From JAUVXY01 sp964392345 (GTDB lineage Bacteria; Actinomycetota; Humimicrobiia; Humimicrobiales; Humimicrobiaceae), in assembly GCA_964392345.1 (NCBI GenBank), contig CAYMPQ010000001.1:1-64000 (forward strand): 64,000 nucleotides of DNA. Reading direction: 5' to 3'. Positions 50,850 through 60,362 of this stretch are shown piece by piece. The notes beneath the pieces are model-generated. The model ran no database searches. It saw only the letters and a program-made list of their open reading frames with translations, and had not been told where the DNA came from. Position 1 is the stretch's first letter, and every line of letters begins with the position of its first letter. A program made the translations under genes and the position numbers.

Positions 50850-52252
50850 TTAACAGCTGCGTCCTCTTTCTTTTTTTTGTATTGTTCCATATATTTGTCA
50901 AGATATTCGTCCCTGATTCTCTTTAGTTCTTCTCTTGGGAACACTGATATCAATTTCCACCCAAGATCCAGAGTTTCACCGATGGTTCTATTTTCATATT
51001 CATTCTGAGATATATATTCCTTTTCAAAATTTTCAGCAAATTTAAAATAAATTTTATCCATATCTGACAGCGCAGCTTCGCCTAAGATAACCGCAAGTTC
51101 CTGCACTTCTTTGCCCTTCGCATATGCAGCATAAAGCTGGTTAAACATATCGGCATGGTCCTCTCTTGTTTTTCCCTCTCCAATACCCTTATCCTTTAGC
51201 CTTGAAAGCGAGGGAAGAGCATCCACTGGAGGAGATATTTTCTTTTTGTAGAGAGATCTTGAGAGCATTATCTGCCCTTCTGTTATATATCCAGTAAGAT
51301 CAGGAATTGGGTGAGTCTTATCATCCTCAGGCATTGTAAGTATTGGTATAAGCGTAATTGAACCTTTTTTTCCTTTTATCTTTCCGGCTCTTTCGTATAT
51401 TGTAGAGAGGTCTGTATATAAATAACCAGGATAGCCTCTTCTTCCCGGGACTTCCTTCCGTGCAGCAGAAATCTCTTTTAATGCCTCACAATAATTGGTC
51501 ATATCTGTAAGAATTACAAGAACATGCATATCTTTTTCAAACGCAAGGTATTCTGCACAGGTCAGCCCAACTCTTGGGGTAGCAATTCTTTCAATTGCAG
51601 GGTCATCTGCAAGATTTAATATAAGTACCGATCTGCTTAATGCTCCTGTTTTTTTCAAATCATTTATAAAATACTGCGATTCGTCAAATGTTATGCCCAT
51701 TGCAATAAACACAACTGCAAATTCTTCCTTCTCTCCCAAAACGGTTGATTGTCTTGCAATCTGTGCTGCCAATTTATTGTGGGGAAGCCCTGACCCTGAA
51801 AATATTGGAAGTTTCTGGCCGCGGACCAATGTATTTAAACCGTCTATTACCGATATTCCTGTTTGAATAAATTCATCAGGATAATCTCTTGCAAATGGAT
51901 TTATTGGGGCACCATTTATGTCAGCTCCCTTTTCAGGTATTATTCTATCGTTTTCTGTTTTTGGTTTTCCAAGTCCTGTAAAAACTTTTCCTAATATGTC
52001 AGGTGAAAGGTACATGTGGATTCCTTTGCCAAGAAACCTGACTTTTGTATTTTCAGCATCAATCCCGGCTGTTCCCTCAAAAACCTGAACAAGGGCTTTG
52101 TCTTTATGAACTTCAAGCACCTTCCCATTTCGCCTGCTGCCATCGGTAAGCATAATTTCAACAAGTTCCTCATACTTAACACCTTCAACACCTTCTATGA
52201 GCATCAGGGGCCCTGTAATATTTGCGATACCCTTGTATTCTTTTAACATCAT
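50846..52252 (-). CDS. atpB: V/A-type ATPase subunit B (non-catalytic)
   Basis: This 468-residue protein is the regulatory nucleotide-binding subunit alternating with A in the hexameric head. It has the beta-barrel N-terminus and a degenerate nucleotide site with [17 protein letters not shown] in place of a standard P-loop, plus the C-terminal helical region with [19 protein letters not shown]. It begins directly after the stop of subunit A (no spacing) and overlaps subunit D at its end. Confidence 0.96.
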   Translation of the reverse strand: MMLKEYKGIANITGPLMLIEGVEGVKYEELVEIMLTDGSRRNGKVLEVHKDKALVQVFEGTAGIDAENTKVRFLGKGIHMYLSPDILGKVFTGLGKPKTENDRIIPEKGADINGAPINPFARDYPDEFIQTGISVIDGLNTLVRGQKLPIFSGSGLPHNKLAAQIARQSTVLGEKEEFAVVFIAMGITFDESQYFINDLKKTGALSRSVLILNLADDPAIERIATPRVGLTCAEYLAFEKDMHVLVILTDMTNYCEALKEISAARKEVPGRRGYPGYLYTDLSTIYERAGKIKGKKGSITLIPILTMPEDDKTHPIPDLTGYITEGQIMLSRSLYKKKISPPVDALPSLSRLKDKGIGEGKTREDHADMFNQLYAAYAKGKEVQELAVILGEAALSDMDKIYFKFAENFEKEYISQNEYENRTIGETLDLGWKLISVFPREELKRIRDEYLDKYMEQYKKKKEDAAVK

Positions 52253-54013
52253 TTACTCCTCTATTAATGATGAGATTTCTTTATTGATGTCTTCTTTGAT
52301 TTCATCAATTTTATCTATCTCTGTATTCTTAATGTATCTCATTCTTGCTATCTTATTTTTTACTTTCATGGTTTCAATCAAATTAATATCTGCTCCCATC
52401 TGGATGTATTCTTTAGCCTGATTATAGAAATAATTAATTATACTTATTATCTTATACTGTTTTTCAATTGGCGAATAAGTATCTATCTCGTGGAATGCAT
52501 TTTGATGAAGAAAATCTTCTCTTATCATTCTGGCAACAAGAAGCACCAGTCTGTCAGAGCCTGACAGAGCATCAATACCAACAAGACGGACTATTTCTTC
52601 AAGCTCTGATTCTTCCTGAAGCAGTCTCATTGCTTCTGCCTGAAGGTCAAAATAATCATCTGCAATATTTTTTTTCACATATTCTTTTATATTCTCATTG
52701 TAAAGAGAGTATGAATTTAGCCATGATATCGCCGGGAAATGCCTGCTGTATGCCAGATTTGCCTCAAGCGACCAAAACACTTTTACAACTCTTAGTGTTG
52801 CCTGTACAACAGGGTCCGAGAGGTCCCCGCCCGGAGGTGATACTGCACCAATAACAGAAAGTGCGCCAAACCGGTCTTTTTTTTGTGACAGGCATCTGAC
52901 TCTGCCGGATCTCTCATAAAATGACGCTATTTTTGAACCTAAGTATGCAGGGTACCCTTCCTCGCCCGGCATTTCTTCAAGTCTGCCGGAAATTTCTCTC
53001 ATTGCTTCGGCCCATCTTGAAGTTGAATCTGCCATTAGCGCTACAGAGTAGCCCATGTCCCTGAAGTACTCTGCTATTGTTATCCCTGTGTAAACAGATG
53101 CCTCTCTGGCTGCAACCGGCATATTTGATGTGTTGGCAATTAAGACTGTTCTTTCCATTAGAGGCTTGCCTGATTTTGGGTCAATAAGCTTTGGAAATTC
53201 AAGAAGTACATCTGTCATTTCATTTCCTCGCTCCCCACATCCTATGTAGACAACAATCTCAGCGTTTGCCCATTTTGCCAACTGATGCTGTATGACTGTT
53301 TTGCCTGAACCAAATGGACCCGGAACGCAAGCTGTTCCGCCATTTGCAATTGGGAAGAACATATCAATAACTCTTTGTCCTGTGATAAGCGGTTCATTGG
53401 GAGTAATCTTTTCAAGAAACGGTCTCGGCTTTCTTACGGGCCATTTCTGCATCATTGTGATACCTGTATCGCCATTTTTAGTTTTTATTACGGCAATAGT
53501 TTCTTCTAAAGTAAAGTTTCCATCTTTTATTGTCTGTATCTCGCCGCTTAATCTAGGAGGTACCATTATGTAATGTTTTATGATACTTGTTTCAGCAACA
53601 ACCCCAAGATAATCACCGCTTTCCACTAAATCACCTTTTTTAGCAATTGGTTCAAATTTCCATTTTTTTTCTCTATCAAGCGCTGACACATGCACGCCTC
53701 TTGTGATAAAGTTTCCTGTTTTGCCATATATTATGTCAAGGGGCCTTTGTGTCCCATCATAGATTGATTCAATAAGTCCGGGGCCCAGCTCAACAGTAAG
53801 AGGTTCGTTTGTTACATATACCGGTTCCCCGACTCCTACGCCTGCAGTCTCTTCGTAAACCTGTACGGAAGCAATGCTGCCATTTAATTCAATGATTTCA
53901 CCCATAAGCCTTTTTTCAGATACGTAAACTACATCAAACATTCTTGACCCTGCCATATTCTCAGCTGCCACAAGCGGGCCTGCCACTTTAATGATTTTAC
54001 CGATTTTTTCCAT
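52253..54013 (-). CDS. atpA: V/A-type ATPase subunit A (catalytic)
   Basis: This 586-residue catalytic subunit has the P-loop [20 protein letters not shown] with Walker A near residue 233, the bulge (non-homologous) region between about residues 110 and 190 typical of V/A-type A subunits, and the arginine-finger-contacting [20 protein letters not shown]. It hydrolyses or makes ATP. AGGAGAA lies eight bases before the ATG. It follows subunit F by 13 bases. Confidence 0.96.
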   Translation of the reverse strand: MEKIGKIIKVAGPLVAAENMAGSRMFDVVYVSEKRLMGEIIELNGSIASVQVYEETAGVGVGEPVYVTNEPLTVELGPGLIESIYDGTQRPLDIIYGKTGNFITRGVHVSALDREKKWKFEPIAKKGDLVESGDYLGVVAETSIIKHYIMVPPRLSGEIQTIKDGNFTLEETIAVIKTKNGDTGITMMQKWPVRKPRPFLEKITPNEPLITGQRVIDMFFPIANGGTACVPGPFGSGKTVIQHQLAKWANAEIVVYIGCGERGNEMTDVLLEFPKLIDPKSGKPLMERTVLIANTSNMPVAAREASVYTGITIAEYFRDMGYSVALMADSTSRWAEAMREISGRLEEMPGEEGYPAYLGSKIASFYERSGRVRCLSQKKDRFGALSVIGAVSPPGGDLSDPVVQATLRVVKVFWSLEANLAYSRHFPAISWLNSYSLYNENIKEYVKKNIADDYFDLQAEAMRLLQEESELEEIVRLVGIDALSGSDRLVLLVARMIREDFLHQNAFHEIDTYSPIEKQYKIISIINYFYNQAKEYIQMGADINLIETMKVKNKIARMRYIKNTEIDKIDEIKEDINKEISSLIEE

Positions 54014-54026
54014 ATATTTTCTCCTA

Positions 54027-54347
54027 TTATTGCTCAGTTATAACATCCACGCCGACAGCTTTTATTATCGCATGCCTGAGTCTCTGTATTGCATAATCAT
54101 TTCTTTTGCCCAGACCGGGGATAACTACTATCGAAGGCAGAAATTTATCTGAATATTCTTTAATAATAAAGTCAAGTTTGACTGCAATCGTCTCTGTTAC
54201 AAAAATAATGCCATATTCTTCTGCTGCAAGATGTTTTATCTTTACTGCTGCTTCCTCTGCTTCACTGACTGGAAAAACATCAACTCCAATTGCCTTGAAT
54301 ATGAGCATAATATCATTTTCACCAATTGCTGCGATTTTTGTCTTCAT
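54027..54347 (-). CDS. atpF: V/A-type ATPase subunit F
   Basis: This 106-residue protein fits subunit F, a Rossmann-like rotor component that binds subunit D and modulates catalysis: [20 protein letters not shown] at the N-terminus and [19 protein letters not shown] in the second half. It overlaps the end of subunit C by 29 bases, so it is translated by coupling. Confidence 0.93.
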   Translation of the reverse strand: MKTKIAAIGENDIMLIFKAIGVDVFPVSEAEEAAVKIKHLAAEEYGIIFVTETIAVKLDFIIKEYSDKFLPSIVVIPGLGKRNDYAIQRLRHAIIKAVGVDVITEQ

Positions 54348-55374
54348 CTAACAATAAAACCTCGTGTCTTATTTTACTTCTGTCAATATCATACAGGATG
54401 CCTGTAAATACAATACTTAAGTTTTTTAACTCTATCCTTTTTTTAATGAAAAAATCAACAATTTTTTCAAGATTTGATACAGTATATTTTACTGGATCAA
54501 AAAAATAAATGTAAAACAGTTCCTCACTTTTTTCAAAGGAATAAACTTCATCTGTAGCCTCATGCGGCAGTCCGGGCGCTTGCTTTACCAGCGGAGCATA
54601 TCTTGTTTTGCTTATCTGCTGTATAAAATATTCAAGGTTCTCATTCTCAAAATTTTTTAAAAATTTTATATCCAAAAACCCATTTTTATGCAGAAACAGG
54701 TCAAAATCAATTTTCTCGCCGGAAAACTTATTTCTGTAGATGTTTTTTATATTGAACATATCTATTATATGCTTTAAAAAGTCTTTTACCATGCTGCTCT
54801 TTATGGCAGCAATTAAGCTGTACAACTTTTCCAAAAAAAATAATTCAAGTTTCAACTCTGCAGTTCTATGGTTTTTTTCCGTGATGCCGAGCATTGCTGC
54901 ATACTGCAAAATACTGCCGGTGTATAAATCAATATTTTCATGGCTCCCAGGATCCATAGCCCTTTTTAGTTGATTGTAGGAGTAAGAGACAGGGATGAAA
55001 AGTTTTTCCATGTCTCTGCTTAGGAATACAGATTTCATCATAAGCTTTATATTGTGCAGGTCCTCTTTAAGTGTTAGCAAATTAATAATAATCTGGTGTT
55101 CTGTTTTTAATCTATCCTTTAGAAAACTAACCATGCTTTTTAGTTCAGAGGTTGCAACATTTTCAAAATTATAATTTACACCAGCACCAGTATCGGTAAG
55201 GTACTTTGAATAATAAGTTTCATGCAGCATTCTAAGGAATTCATTTGCACTCTTTACGCCTACCATCCTTTTAATCTTCTGTTCTTCTATAAATTCTTTT
55301 TCTCTTGCTTTTAGCTCTGCGCATGCAAAAAGGTAGAAACTGTCATCGTTAATTGTGTAATCTGTTAGTGCCAA
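54319..55374 (-). CDS. atpC: V/A-type ATPase subunit C (rotor-ring adaptor)
   Basis: This 351-residue all-helical protein matches the funnel-shaped subunit C (also called d) that docks the central shaft on the rotor ring. Family-like features are the N-terminal FYLFACAELKAREKEFI, the helical repeats and the late KYTVSNLEKIVDFFIKKRIE segment. The start is TTG at 55374 after GGGAGGATAG and overlaps the end of subunit E by ten bases. Confidence 0.9.
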   Translation of the reverse strand: MALTDYTINDDSFYLFACAELKAREKEFIEEQKIKRMVGVKSANEFLRMLHETYYSKYLTDTGAGVNYNFENVATSELKSMVSFLKDRLKTEHQIIINLLTLKEDLHNIKLMMKSVFLSRDMEKLFIPVSYSYNQLKRAMDPGSHENIDLYTGSILQYAAMLGITEKNHRTAELKLELFFLEKLYSLIAAIKSSMVKDFLKHIIDMFNIKNIYRNKFSGEKIDFDLFLHKNGFLDIKFLKNFENENLEYFIQQISKTRYAPLVKQAPGLPHEATDEVYSFEKSEELFYIYFFDPVKYTVSNLEKIVDFFIKKRIELKNLSIVFTGILYDIDRSKIRHEVLLLDEDKNRSNW

Positions 55375-55970
55375 CTATCCTCCCTGCCAAAAAGAAAGAA
55401 AGCTATTTCCATTTTAATATCATCAATTTCAGCTTCAACTAATGTCTCAGGAGAAATGCAGTACTGTGCATTTCTGTTAAATATCTTAAGCCCTGTTTCA
55501 AACTCATCTCTGCTGTTTGATTTTTTTAAATGCACTTTCTCTAAAATAGACTGTATTGTTTCATCATCAATGCGTTTTTCATTTCTGCCGATCAGGTATG
55601 TTCCTTCCCGGATGTCTGAACTGGCGAGACTCTTTTTTATAAATTTTATATAATCTTCTTTTCCCATTTCTGCGAGCTTATTTTTTGCCTTTTCTGTAAT
55701 CCTGTCAATGACTTCAAGTTTATAGAGAAGTATTTTTTGCCTGAATTCTGTTTTTGCTTTTAAAATTTCCAGATCGTAAACCTCTCTGTACTTTTCACTG
55801 GCTTTTTGCTTCCCTTCATCAAGAAGTTTCTTTCTTCTGTTTTCTGTTTCTTTCAGCACTGCCAGAGCTCTTTCCCTGCCGCTATTTAAAATTTTTTCCC
55901 TTTCCAGGGCTGCGTCATCTAGAATCTTTTTTGAGACATTGTCTATGCCTGCAATCATATTTTCACCCAT
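55365..55970 (-). CDS. atpE: V/A-type ATPase subunit E (peripheral stalk)
   Basis: This 201-residue protein has a long charged N-terminal coiled coil (about residues 10-100, rich in K and E) and a C-terminal globular domain with LVEAEIDDIKMEIAFFLFG. It pairs with subunit H to form the outer stalk that holds the head against rotation. Its start overlaps the stop of subunit K (TAATG). Confidence 0.92.
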   Translation of the reverse strand: MGENMIAGIDNVSKKILDDAALEREKILNSGRERALAVLKETENRRKKLLDEGKQKASEKYREVYDLEILKAKTEFRQKILLYKLEVIDRITEKAKNKLAEMGKEDYIKFIKKSLASSDIREGTYLIGRNEKRIDDETIQSILEKVHLKKSNSRDEFETGLKIFNRNAQYCISPETLVEAEIDDIKMEIAFFLFGREDSWH

Positions 55971-56434
55971 TAAAATTGTATGGAATTAATAAGAAAGAAT
56001 GTAATAAGAAGTCCGAGTACCGCATAGGTTTCAACCATTGCAGCAAATATAACTCCCTTCATAACCTGGGTTGCCTGTTTTGCAACAAGGCTCACACCTG
56101 CTGCACAAACTTTTCCCTGATGTATTCCTGATGCCAGACCTGTAAGCGCAATTGGCAGTGCTGCAAAAAATAATTGCAGTCCCTGGTCAAGGCTTGTCAC
56201 CTGACTAATTTTTCCAATAATTAAGAAAGCAGCAACAAAACCATAAAACCCCTGTGTTCCCGGAAGCACAACAAGTAGAAACAAGCTGCCGAATTTTGAT
56301 GGATCCTCAGACAGCACGCCTGCTGCGGCTCTTCCAGAGTAGCCAATACCTATAATGGAACCAATGCTTGCGAGAGCGACTGCTATGCCTGCGCCAAATA
56401 TTGCTGTTGCTGCAGCGAGTGATACGTTATCCAT
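55970..56434 (-). CDS. atpK: V-type ATPase subunit K (rotor ring), sodium-binding type
   Basis: This 154-residue protein is a duplicated hairpin with four membrane helices. It has one ion-binding carboxylate, E135 (MVETYAVLGL), while the first hairpin carries Q61 instead (LPGTQGFYGF). L57, T60, Q61, Q106 (GIHQGKVCAAG) and E135 match the sodium site known for the Enterococcus hirae NtpK ring. That predicts a Na+-translocating rotor with one site per four helices. GGAGGAAA precedes the ATG. It lies 15 bases after subunit I. Confidence 0.95.
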   Translation of the reverse strand: MDNVSLAAATAIFGAGIAVALASIGSIIGIGYSGRAAAGVLSEDPSKFGSLFLLVVLPGTQGFYGFVAAFLIIGKISQVTSLDQGLQLFFAALPIALTGLASGIHQGKVCAAGVSLVAKQATQVMKGVIFAAMVETYAVLGLLITFFLINSIQF

Positions 56435-56448
56435 TTTTCCTCCTGTTG

Positions 56449-58434
56449 TTAATCAACTATTGTTATATATTTATAATTATCTTTAAGTAGTTTGAATGGC
56501 CTTCCGCCGCCAACATAAAATTTTTGAAAAAATTCCACATACTGAAGCCTTAACGTGTGAACAAATCCGCCAAGTATATTAATTGCTATATTCATTATAT
56601 GGCCAAATACAAGAATTAAAATCATAATTATAAAGCCGACTGCCGGGAATGAAAGTGCCTGAAATGCTATCTTGTTTATAGCAACACCGATGCCAGCTGT
56701 TACCAGCCCCAGCGCCATTAGCCTGATGTATGAAAGAAAATCACCAAGATATGATGTTAATCCGTTAACTACTGTAAGGTTTAAAACCCCCATAAACAAC
56801 CTGAACCCCCAGCTTTTTTCATTTCTTGCAGAGAATAAAATTATGACCAGAGCTGAAGGAAGAATTACCCAGATAAGGTATTTTGACAGGTATGCCGGGA
56901 ATATAGGGGCATCCGCAAACTGCATGCTGACTGCGATGCTTGATGAGAGTACGATTACAAGAAGGGAAAGAATAATCAAAATCCATGGGAAAGCGTCAAG
57001 GAATGCACCTCCATAATCTTTACGTCTCAGCGAGTCAAAGAACCTGATAAACATGCCAAAGATAATCTGGACAGCCCCGACAAACAGTGCAAGCCTGAAG
57101 AAGTTCATAGAACCTTCACTTGTGTTTATAGGGTCGCCCAGAATAGCAAGTTTTAAGAAAAATTTATCAATACCCATGTAAGCAGGCAGATCACCAAACC
57201 ATCCGTTAAATAATACACCGGAAATTATAGTAAAAACTGCCCCATAAAATATCAGCATCATGAATTTTTTAGCCCCTTTCATCCTGAAAGCAAGAACCAG
57301 GGCCAACACTGCAAGGATAATCCCATAACCTGCATCAGTAAGGCAAAGACCGAAAAAAGCTGCAAAAAATATTGAAACGAGCGGAGTAGGATCAAGCTCA
57401 AAATATTTTGGGACGCCATAAAGGTCAATAATTATTTCAAAAGGCCTAAATAATGGCTTGTTTTCCAGTATAGTTGGGATTTCTTCGCCTTCATCCGGCT
57501 CCACTTCTGTAACTTTTGTAAATTTATGTTTTTTGATAATTGAAAAAACTTTATCCATGTCAGTTTCCTTAACCCAGGCAGTATAGAAGGACACAGATTC
57601 TGTTGAAAATCCTGATTCTATGGCATTATTTATTTCAAGATTATTTTCCAGGTAATTAAGGTAAACTATCAGATTTTTCTTATGGTTTTTAGATATTTCT
57701 TTTATCTCAGCCAGTATGGCATTTTTTCTCTTTTCGTGATAGCCAAGCTGCTTTTTTGCGGCGGCAATATTTTCTGTAACAGTTCCGCTGCAGCCTGCTG
57801 TCTCAGCTTCTTCAAAGGATAACTTACTCAAACATTCTTCTGCATCTTTTTTATTTATGTTGTGATAGGCTGCTATAATGCAGGCATGGTCTTTGCCTTG
57901 AGATATTTTCTCAACCGGGATATTTTTTTTGTTTAACTCTTCTGTGAGGCTGCTAAATTCTTTTTGCCTGCATTTGATTTTTCCTAATTTAATTGTATAT
58001 AGATCTGTTGTTCTAATATCTTCAAGTTTACCCCTGTAGGCTGTCCACTTAGCCAGGCTGCCCAGCCGTGATTTAATATCGTTGATTTTTGAAGATGTAA
58101 TGCTGATTTCCTCTTTTGCTTTTAATACTTCATTGATTATCTGCTCAAAATCATATTTTTCTAAAATTTCTTCATACTCTTTTCTTTTAAGAACATATTT
58201 TCCAGCTTTTGAGCCAATTTGTTTTTTTTCTTTAAAGCTATCAAGGATATCAATAGCCTTGCTTAAATCTGTTGCGTGCCCTGAAGGTGCGCTTAACTGT
58301 ATAAAAGCTGCATCTATTTTTTCTTTGTAAGGCTTAATTTCCACTACTGCTGCTTTTTGCAGCTCTTTCAGGACATTTTCTTCATCAGATTTGTGGGTAA
58401 TGATGAGTAATTTTTTTAATTTTGCTACTGCCAT
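56449..58434 (-). CDS. atpI: V/A-type ATPase subunit I (membrane stator)
   Basis: This 661-residue protein has a cytoplasmic N-terminal half with two coiled coils (about residues 80-130 and 225-270), forming the stalk attachment, and a C-terminal half (from about residue 345) with roughly eight membrane helices. The conserved GDFLSYIRLMALGLVTAGI, near residue 570, carries the key arginine opposite the rotor glutamate. It forms the ion half-channels. The start overlaps the end of subunit H by one base. Confidence 0.95.
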   Translation of the reverse strand: MAVAKLKKLLIITHKSDEENVLKELQKAAVVEIKPYKEKIDAAFIQLSAPSGHATDLSKAIDILDSFKEKKQIGSKAGKYVLKRKEYEEILEKYDFEQIINEVLKAKEEISITSSKINDIKSRLGSLAKWTAYRGKLEDIRTTDLYTIKLGKIKCRQKEFSSLTEELNKKNIPVEKISQGKDHACIIAAYHNINKKDAEECLSKLSFEEAETAGCSGTVTENIAAAKKQLGYHEKRKNAILAEIKEISKNHKKNLIVYLNYLENNLEINNAIESGFSTESVSFYTAWVKETDMDKVFSIIKKHKFTKVTEVEPDEGEEIPTILENKPLFRPFEIIIDLYGVPKYFELDPTPLVSIFFAAFFGLCLTDAGYGIILAVLALVLAFRMKGAKKFMMLIFYGAVFTIISGVLFNGWFGDLPAYMGIDKFFLKLAILGDPINTSEGSMNFFRLALFVGAVQIIFGMFIRFFDSLRRKDYGGAFLDAFPWILIILSLLVIVLSSSIAVSMQFADAPIFPAYLSKYLIWVILPSALVIILFSARNEKSWGFRLFMGVLNLTVVNGLTSYLGDFLSYIRLMALGLVTAGIGVAINKIAFQALSFPAVGFIIMILILVFGHIMNIAINILGGFVHTLRLQYVEFFQKFYVGGGRPFKLLKDNYKYITIVD

Positions 58435-58745
58435 CAGTTAGAAATCCTCTGGACAATTTTATTTACTGCTTCCTCTTCCTTGTACGAAGCAATTTTTTTT
58501 ATGTCACTTAATTCTTTGTCAAAATCTTCTTTAAGTACTTCAATTTCTTTTTTTGCATCAGCTTTTGCTTTAGTTTCGTATTTACTGATCATATTGCCAA
58601 TTTCTTTTTTTGTTTCTTCTAAGATTTCCTTGCTTTTAGAGTAAGCTTTTTCAACAATTTCTGCAGATTCTTTCTTGGAAAGGTTAATTATCTCTTTTGC
58701 CTTTTCTTCAGATTCTTTAATTTTCTTAATAATGTTGTCAACCAT
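58434..58745 (-). CDS. atpH: V/A-type ATPase subunit H (peripheral stalk)
   Basis: This 103-residue, lysine- and glutamate-rich helical protein forms a continuous coiled coil (IKKIKESEEKAKEIINL, then repeated KEI/EE heptads). Length, composition and first position in the operon match the H (G) subunit that zips with E in the outer stalk. It is the leader gene behind a near-consensus promoter. Identification rests on context more than motif. Confidence 0.85.
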   Translation of the reverse strand: MVDNIIKKIKESEEKAKEIINLSKKESAEIVEKAYSKSKEILEETKKEIGNMISKYETKAKADAKKEIEVLKEDFDKELSDIKKIASYKEEEAVNKIVQRISN

Positions 58746-58794
58746 AATTTTACCTGCAAGCTGTAATGATATTATAAAATAGTTTTGAAGGTTT

Positions 58795-58822
58795 ATTATA
58801 TCAATAGACTTATTTGTGTCAA
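58795..58822 (-). promoter_or_regulatory. consensus promoter of the V-ATPase operon
   Basis: On the - strand, a perfect TTGACA (58817-58822) is followed 16 bases later by a perfect TATAAT (58795-58800). The start is expected near 58788, leaving a leader of about 43 bases before subunit H. It is one of the strongest promoters in the window. Confidence 0.8.
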
Positions 58823-58890
58823 TAATTTCAAACTGTCTTAAGAAAAGATATATTTACAGTAAAGCACTTTTCCGTGGGGTGAAAGCAGGT

Positions 58891-58918
58891 TTGACAGTTA
58901 ACGCTTTTGTGATAAAAT
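58891..58918 (+). promoter_or_regulatory. murA promoter
   Basis: TTGACA (58891-58896), 16 bases, TAAAAT (58913-58918). It lies divergent from the V-ATPase promoter within a shared 268-base region. The start would be near 58925, about 90 bases before the chosen murA ATG. Confidence 0.65.
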
Positions 58919-59013
58919 TTTATACCCTTACAGGTGTTTAATTTTTATGTTTAGCTGAAGATACTATATAATATTAATATGTGCAGAATAAAAATTCATG
59001 CTGTTTGAGGCAT

Positions 59014-60294
59014 ATGGAAAAATTTATAATAAATGGCGGAAAAACTTTGTCAGGAAGGGTAAGAGTAAGCGGAGCAAAAAACTCTGCGCTAAAACTAATT
59101 GCTGCGTCTATAATGGCTGACAGCAAGGTCACCTTAAAAAATGTTCCTAAAATTGAAGATGTAGCCACCATGGTTGAGGTTATAAAGACGCTTGGCGTAA
59201 AAGTTAATGTTGATGATAAGAACGGTATTCTGGAAATAGATCCGCGCAATATAAAAAGTTACGAAGCTCCTTATGAACTGGTAAGGAAGATGAGAGCATC
59301 TGTACTGGTGGCAGGGCCGCTGCTAAGTAAGTTTGGCAGTGTAAAATTAGCAATTCCAGGCGGCTGTAATATTGGTTCAAGGGGAATTGATCTCCACCTT
59401 AAGGGGTTTGAAGCTATGGGCGCAGAAAATGTTGTAGAGCACGGGTATATTTACTGCAGGGTAAAGAGTGGTAAAACAGGCAGCAGGTTAATTGGAAGTA
59501 ATATAAATTTAGATTTTCCCTCAAGAGGAGCTACTGAAAATATAATGATGGCTGCAGTTCTTGCAAAGGGTAAAACTGTGATTAACAATGTTGCGCAGGA
59601 GCCAGAAATTGTGGACCTGGCAAATTTTTTAATCTCTATGGGCGCAGAGATCCAGGGCGGAGGAACAAATTGCATAACCATATATGGTGTAAAAAAGCTT
59701 CATGGGGCCAGTTACAGTGTTATACCTGACAGCATAGAAGCAGGAACTTTTATTGCGGCAGCAAGTTTGTGCGGCGGGACAGTAGAGGTGGAAGATGCAA
59801 TATGGAAAAACCTTGAAATGTTTTGTCTCAAGCTGAAAGAAGCAGGTGTAGATATAAATACTATTGGTGAAAATAAAATAGTCGTGAGCAATTCAGGAAA
59901 TAAGCTAAATCCGGTATGCATAAGCACTCTTCCTTATCCGGGGTTTCCTACTGATCTGCAGCCTATAGCGGTAGTGCTGCTATCTGTAGTTCCGGGAATA
60001 TCTGTGGTTACAGAGAATGTTTTTGAGAACAGGTTTATGTATGTAGATGAATTAAATAGAATGGGGGCTAACATAAAAATTGATGGCCATCATGCAGTAA
60101 TAAACGGAACAGAAAAATTATCAGGTGCGCCGATCAGGGCCTTTGATCTTCGTGCAGGAGCTGCCATGGTACTGGCCGGGCTTGCAGCGGAGGGAGTTAC
60201 GGAGGTAAGTGATATCTACCACGTAAAGAGGGGATATGAAAATTTTGAGGAAAAATTAGCAAGCATTGGAGCTGACATAAAAATAGTTAATTAA
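59014..60294 (+). CDS. murA: UDP-N-acetylglucosamine 1-carboxyvinyltransferase
   Basis: This protein of about 426 residues catalyses the first committed peptidoglycan step, transferring enolpyruvate from PEP to UDP-GlcNAc. It has the N-terminal GAKNSALKLIAASIMAD segment with the catalytic lysine K22, and the catalytic cysteine C118 in IPGGCNIGSRGIDLH. Retention of cysteine predicts fosfomycin sensitivity by family knowledge. ATG at 59014 follows GAGG by three bases; an earlier GTG at 58981 would add 11 residues that the family lacks. It is followed 68 bases later by the LCP gene, which also acts in envelope biogenesis. Confidence 0.95.
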   Translation: MEKFIINGGKTLSGRVRVSGAKNSALKLIAASIMADSKVTLKNVPKIEDVATMVEVIKTLGVKVNVDDKNGILEIDPRNIKSYEAPYELVRKMRASVLVAGPLLSKFGSVKLAIPGGCNIGSRGIDLHLKGFEAMGAENVVEHGYIYCRVKSGKTGSRLIGSNINLDFPSRGATENIMMAAVLAKGKTVINNVAQEPEIVDLANFLISMGAEIQGGGTNCITIYGVKKLHGASYSVIPDSIEAGTFIAAASLCGGTVEVEDAIWKNLEMFCLKLKEAGVDINTIGENKIVVSNSGNKLNPVCISTLPYPGFPTDLQPIAVVLLSVVPGISVVTENVFENRFMYVDELNRMGANIKIDGHHAVINGTEKLSGAPIRAFDLRAGAAMVLAGLAAEGVTEVSDIYHVKRGYENFEEKLASIGADIKIVN

Positions 60295-60362
60295 AACTAA
60301 GATTTATATAAATTTGCTGTATTTTTAAATGGTGTTTACCAGATTTTGCAGAACAGTAAAAA

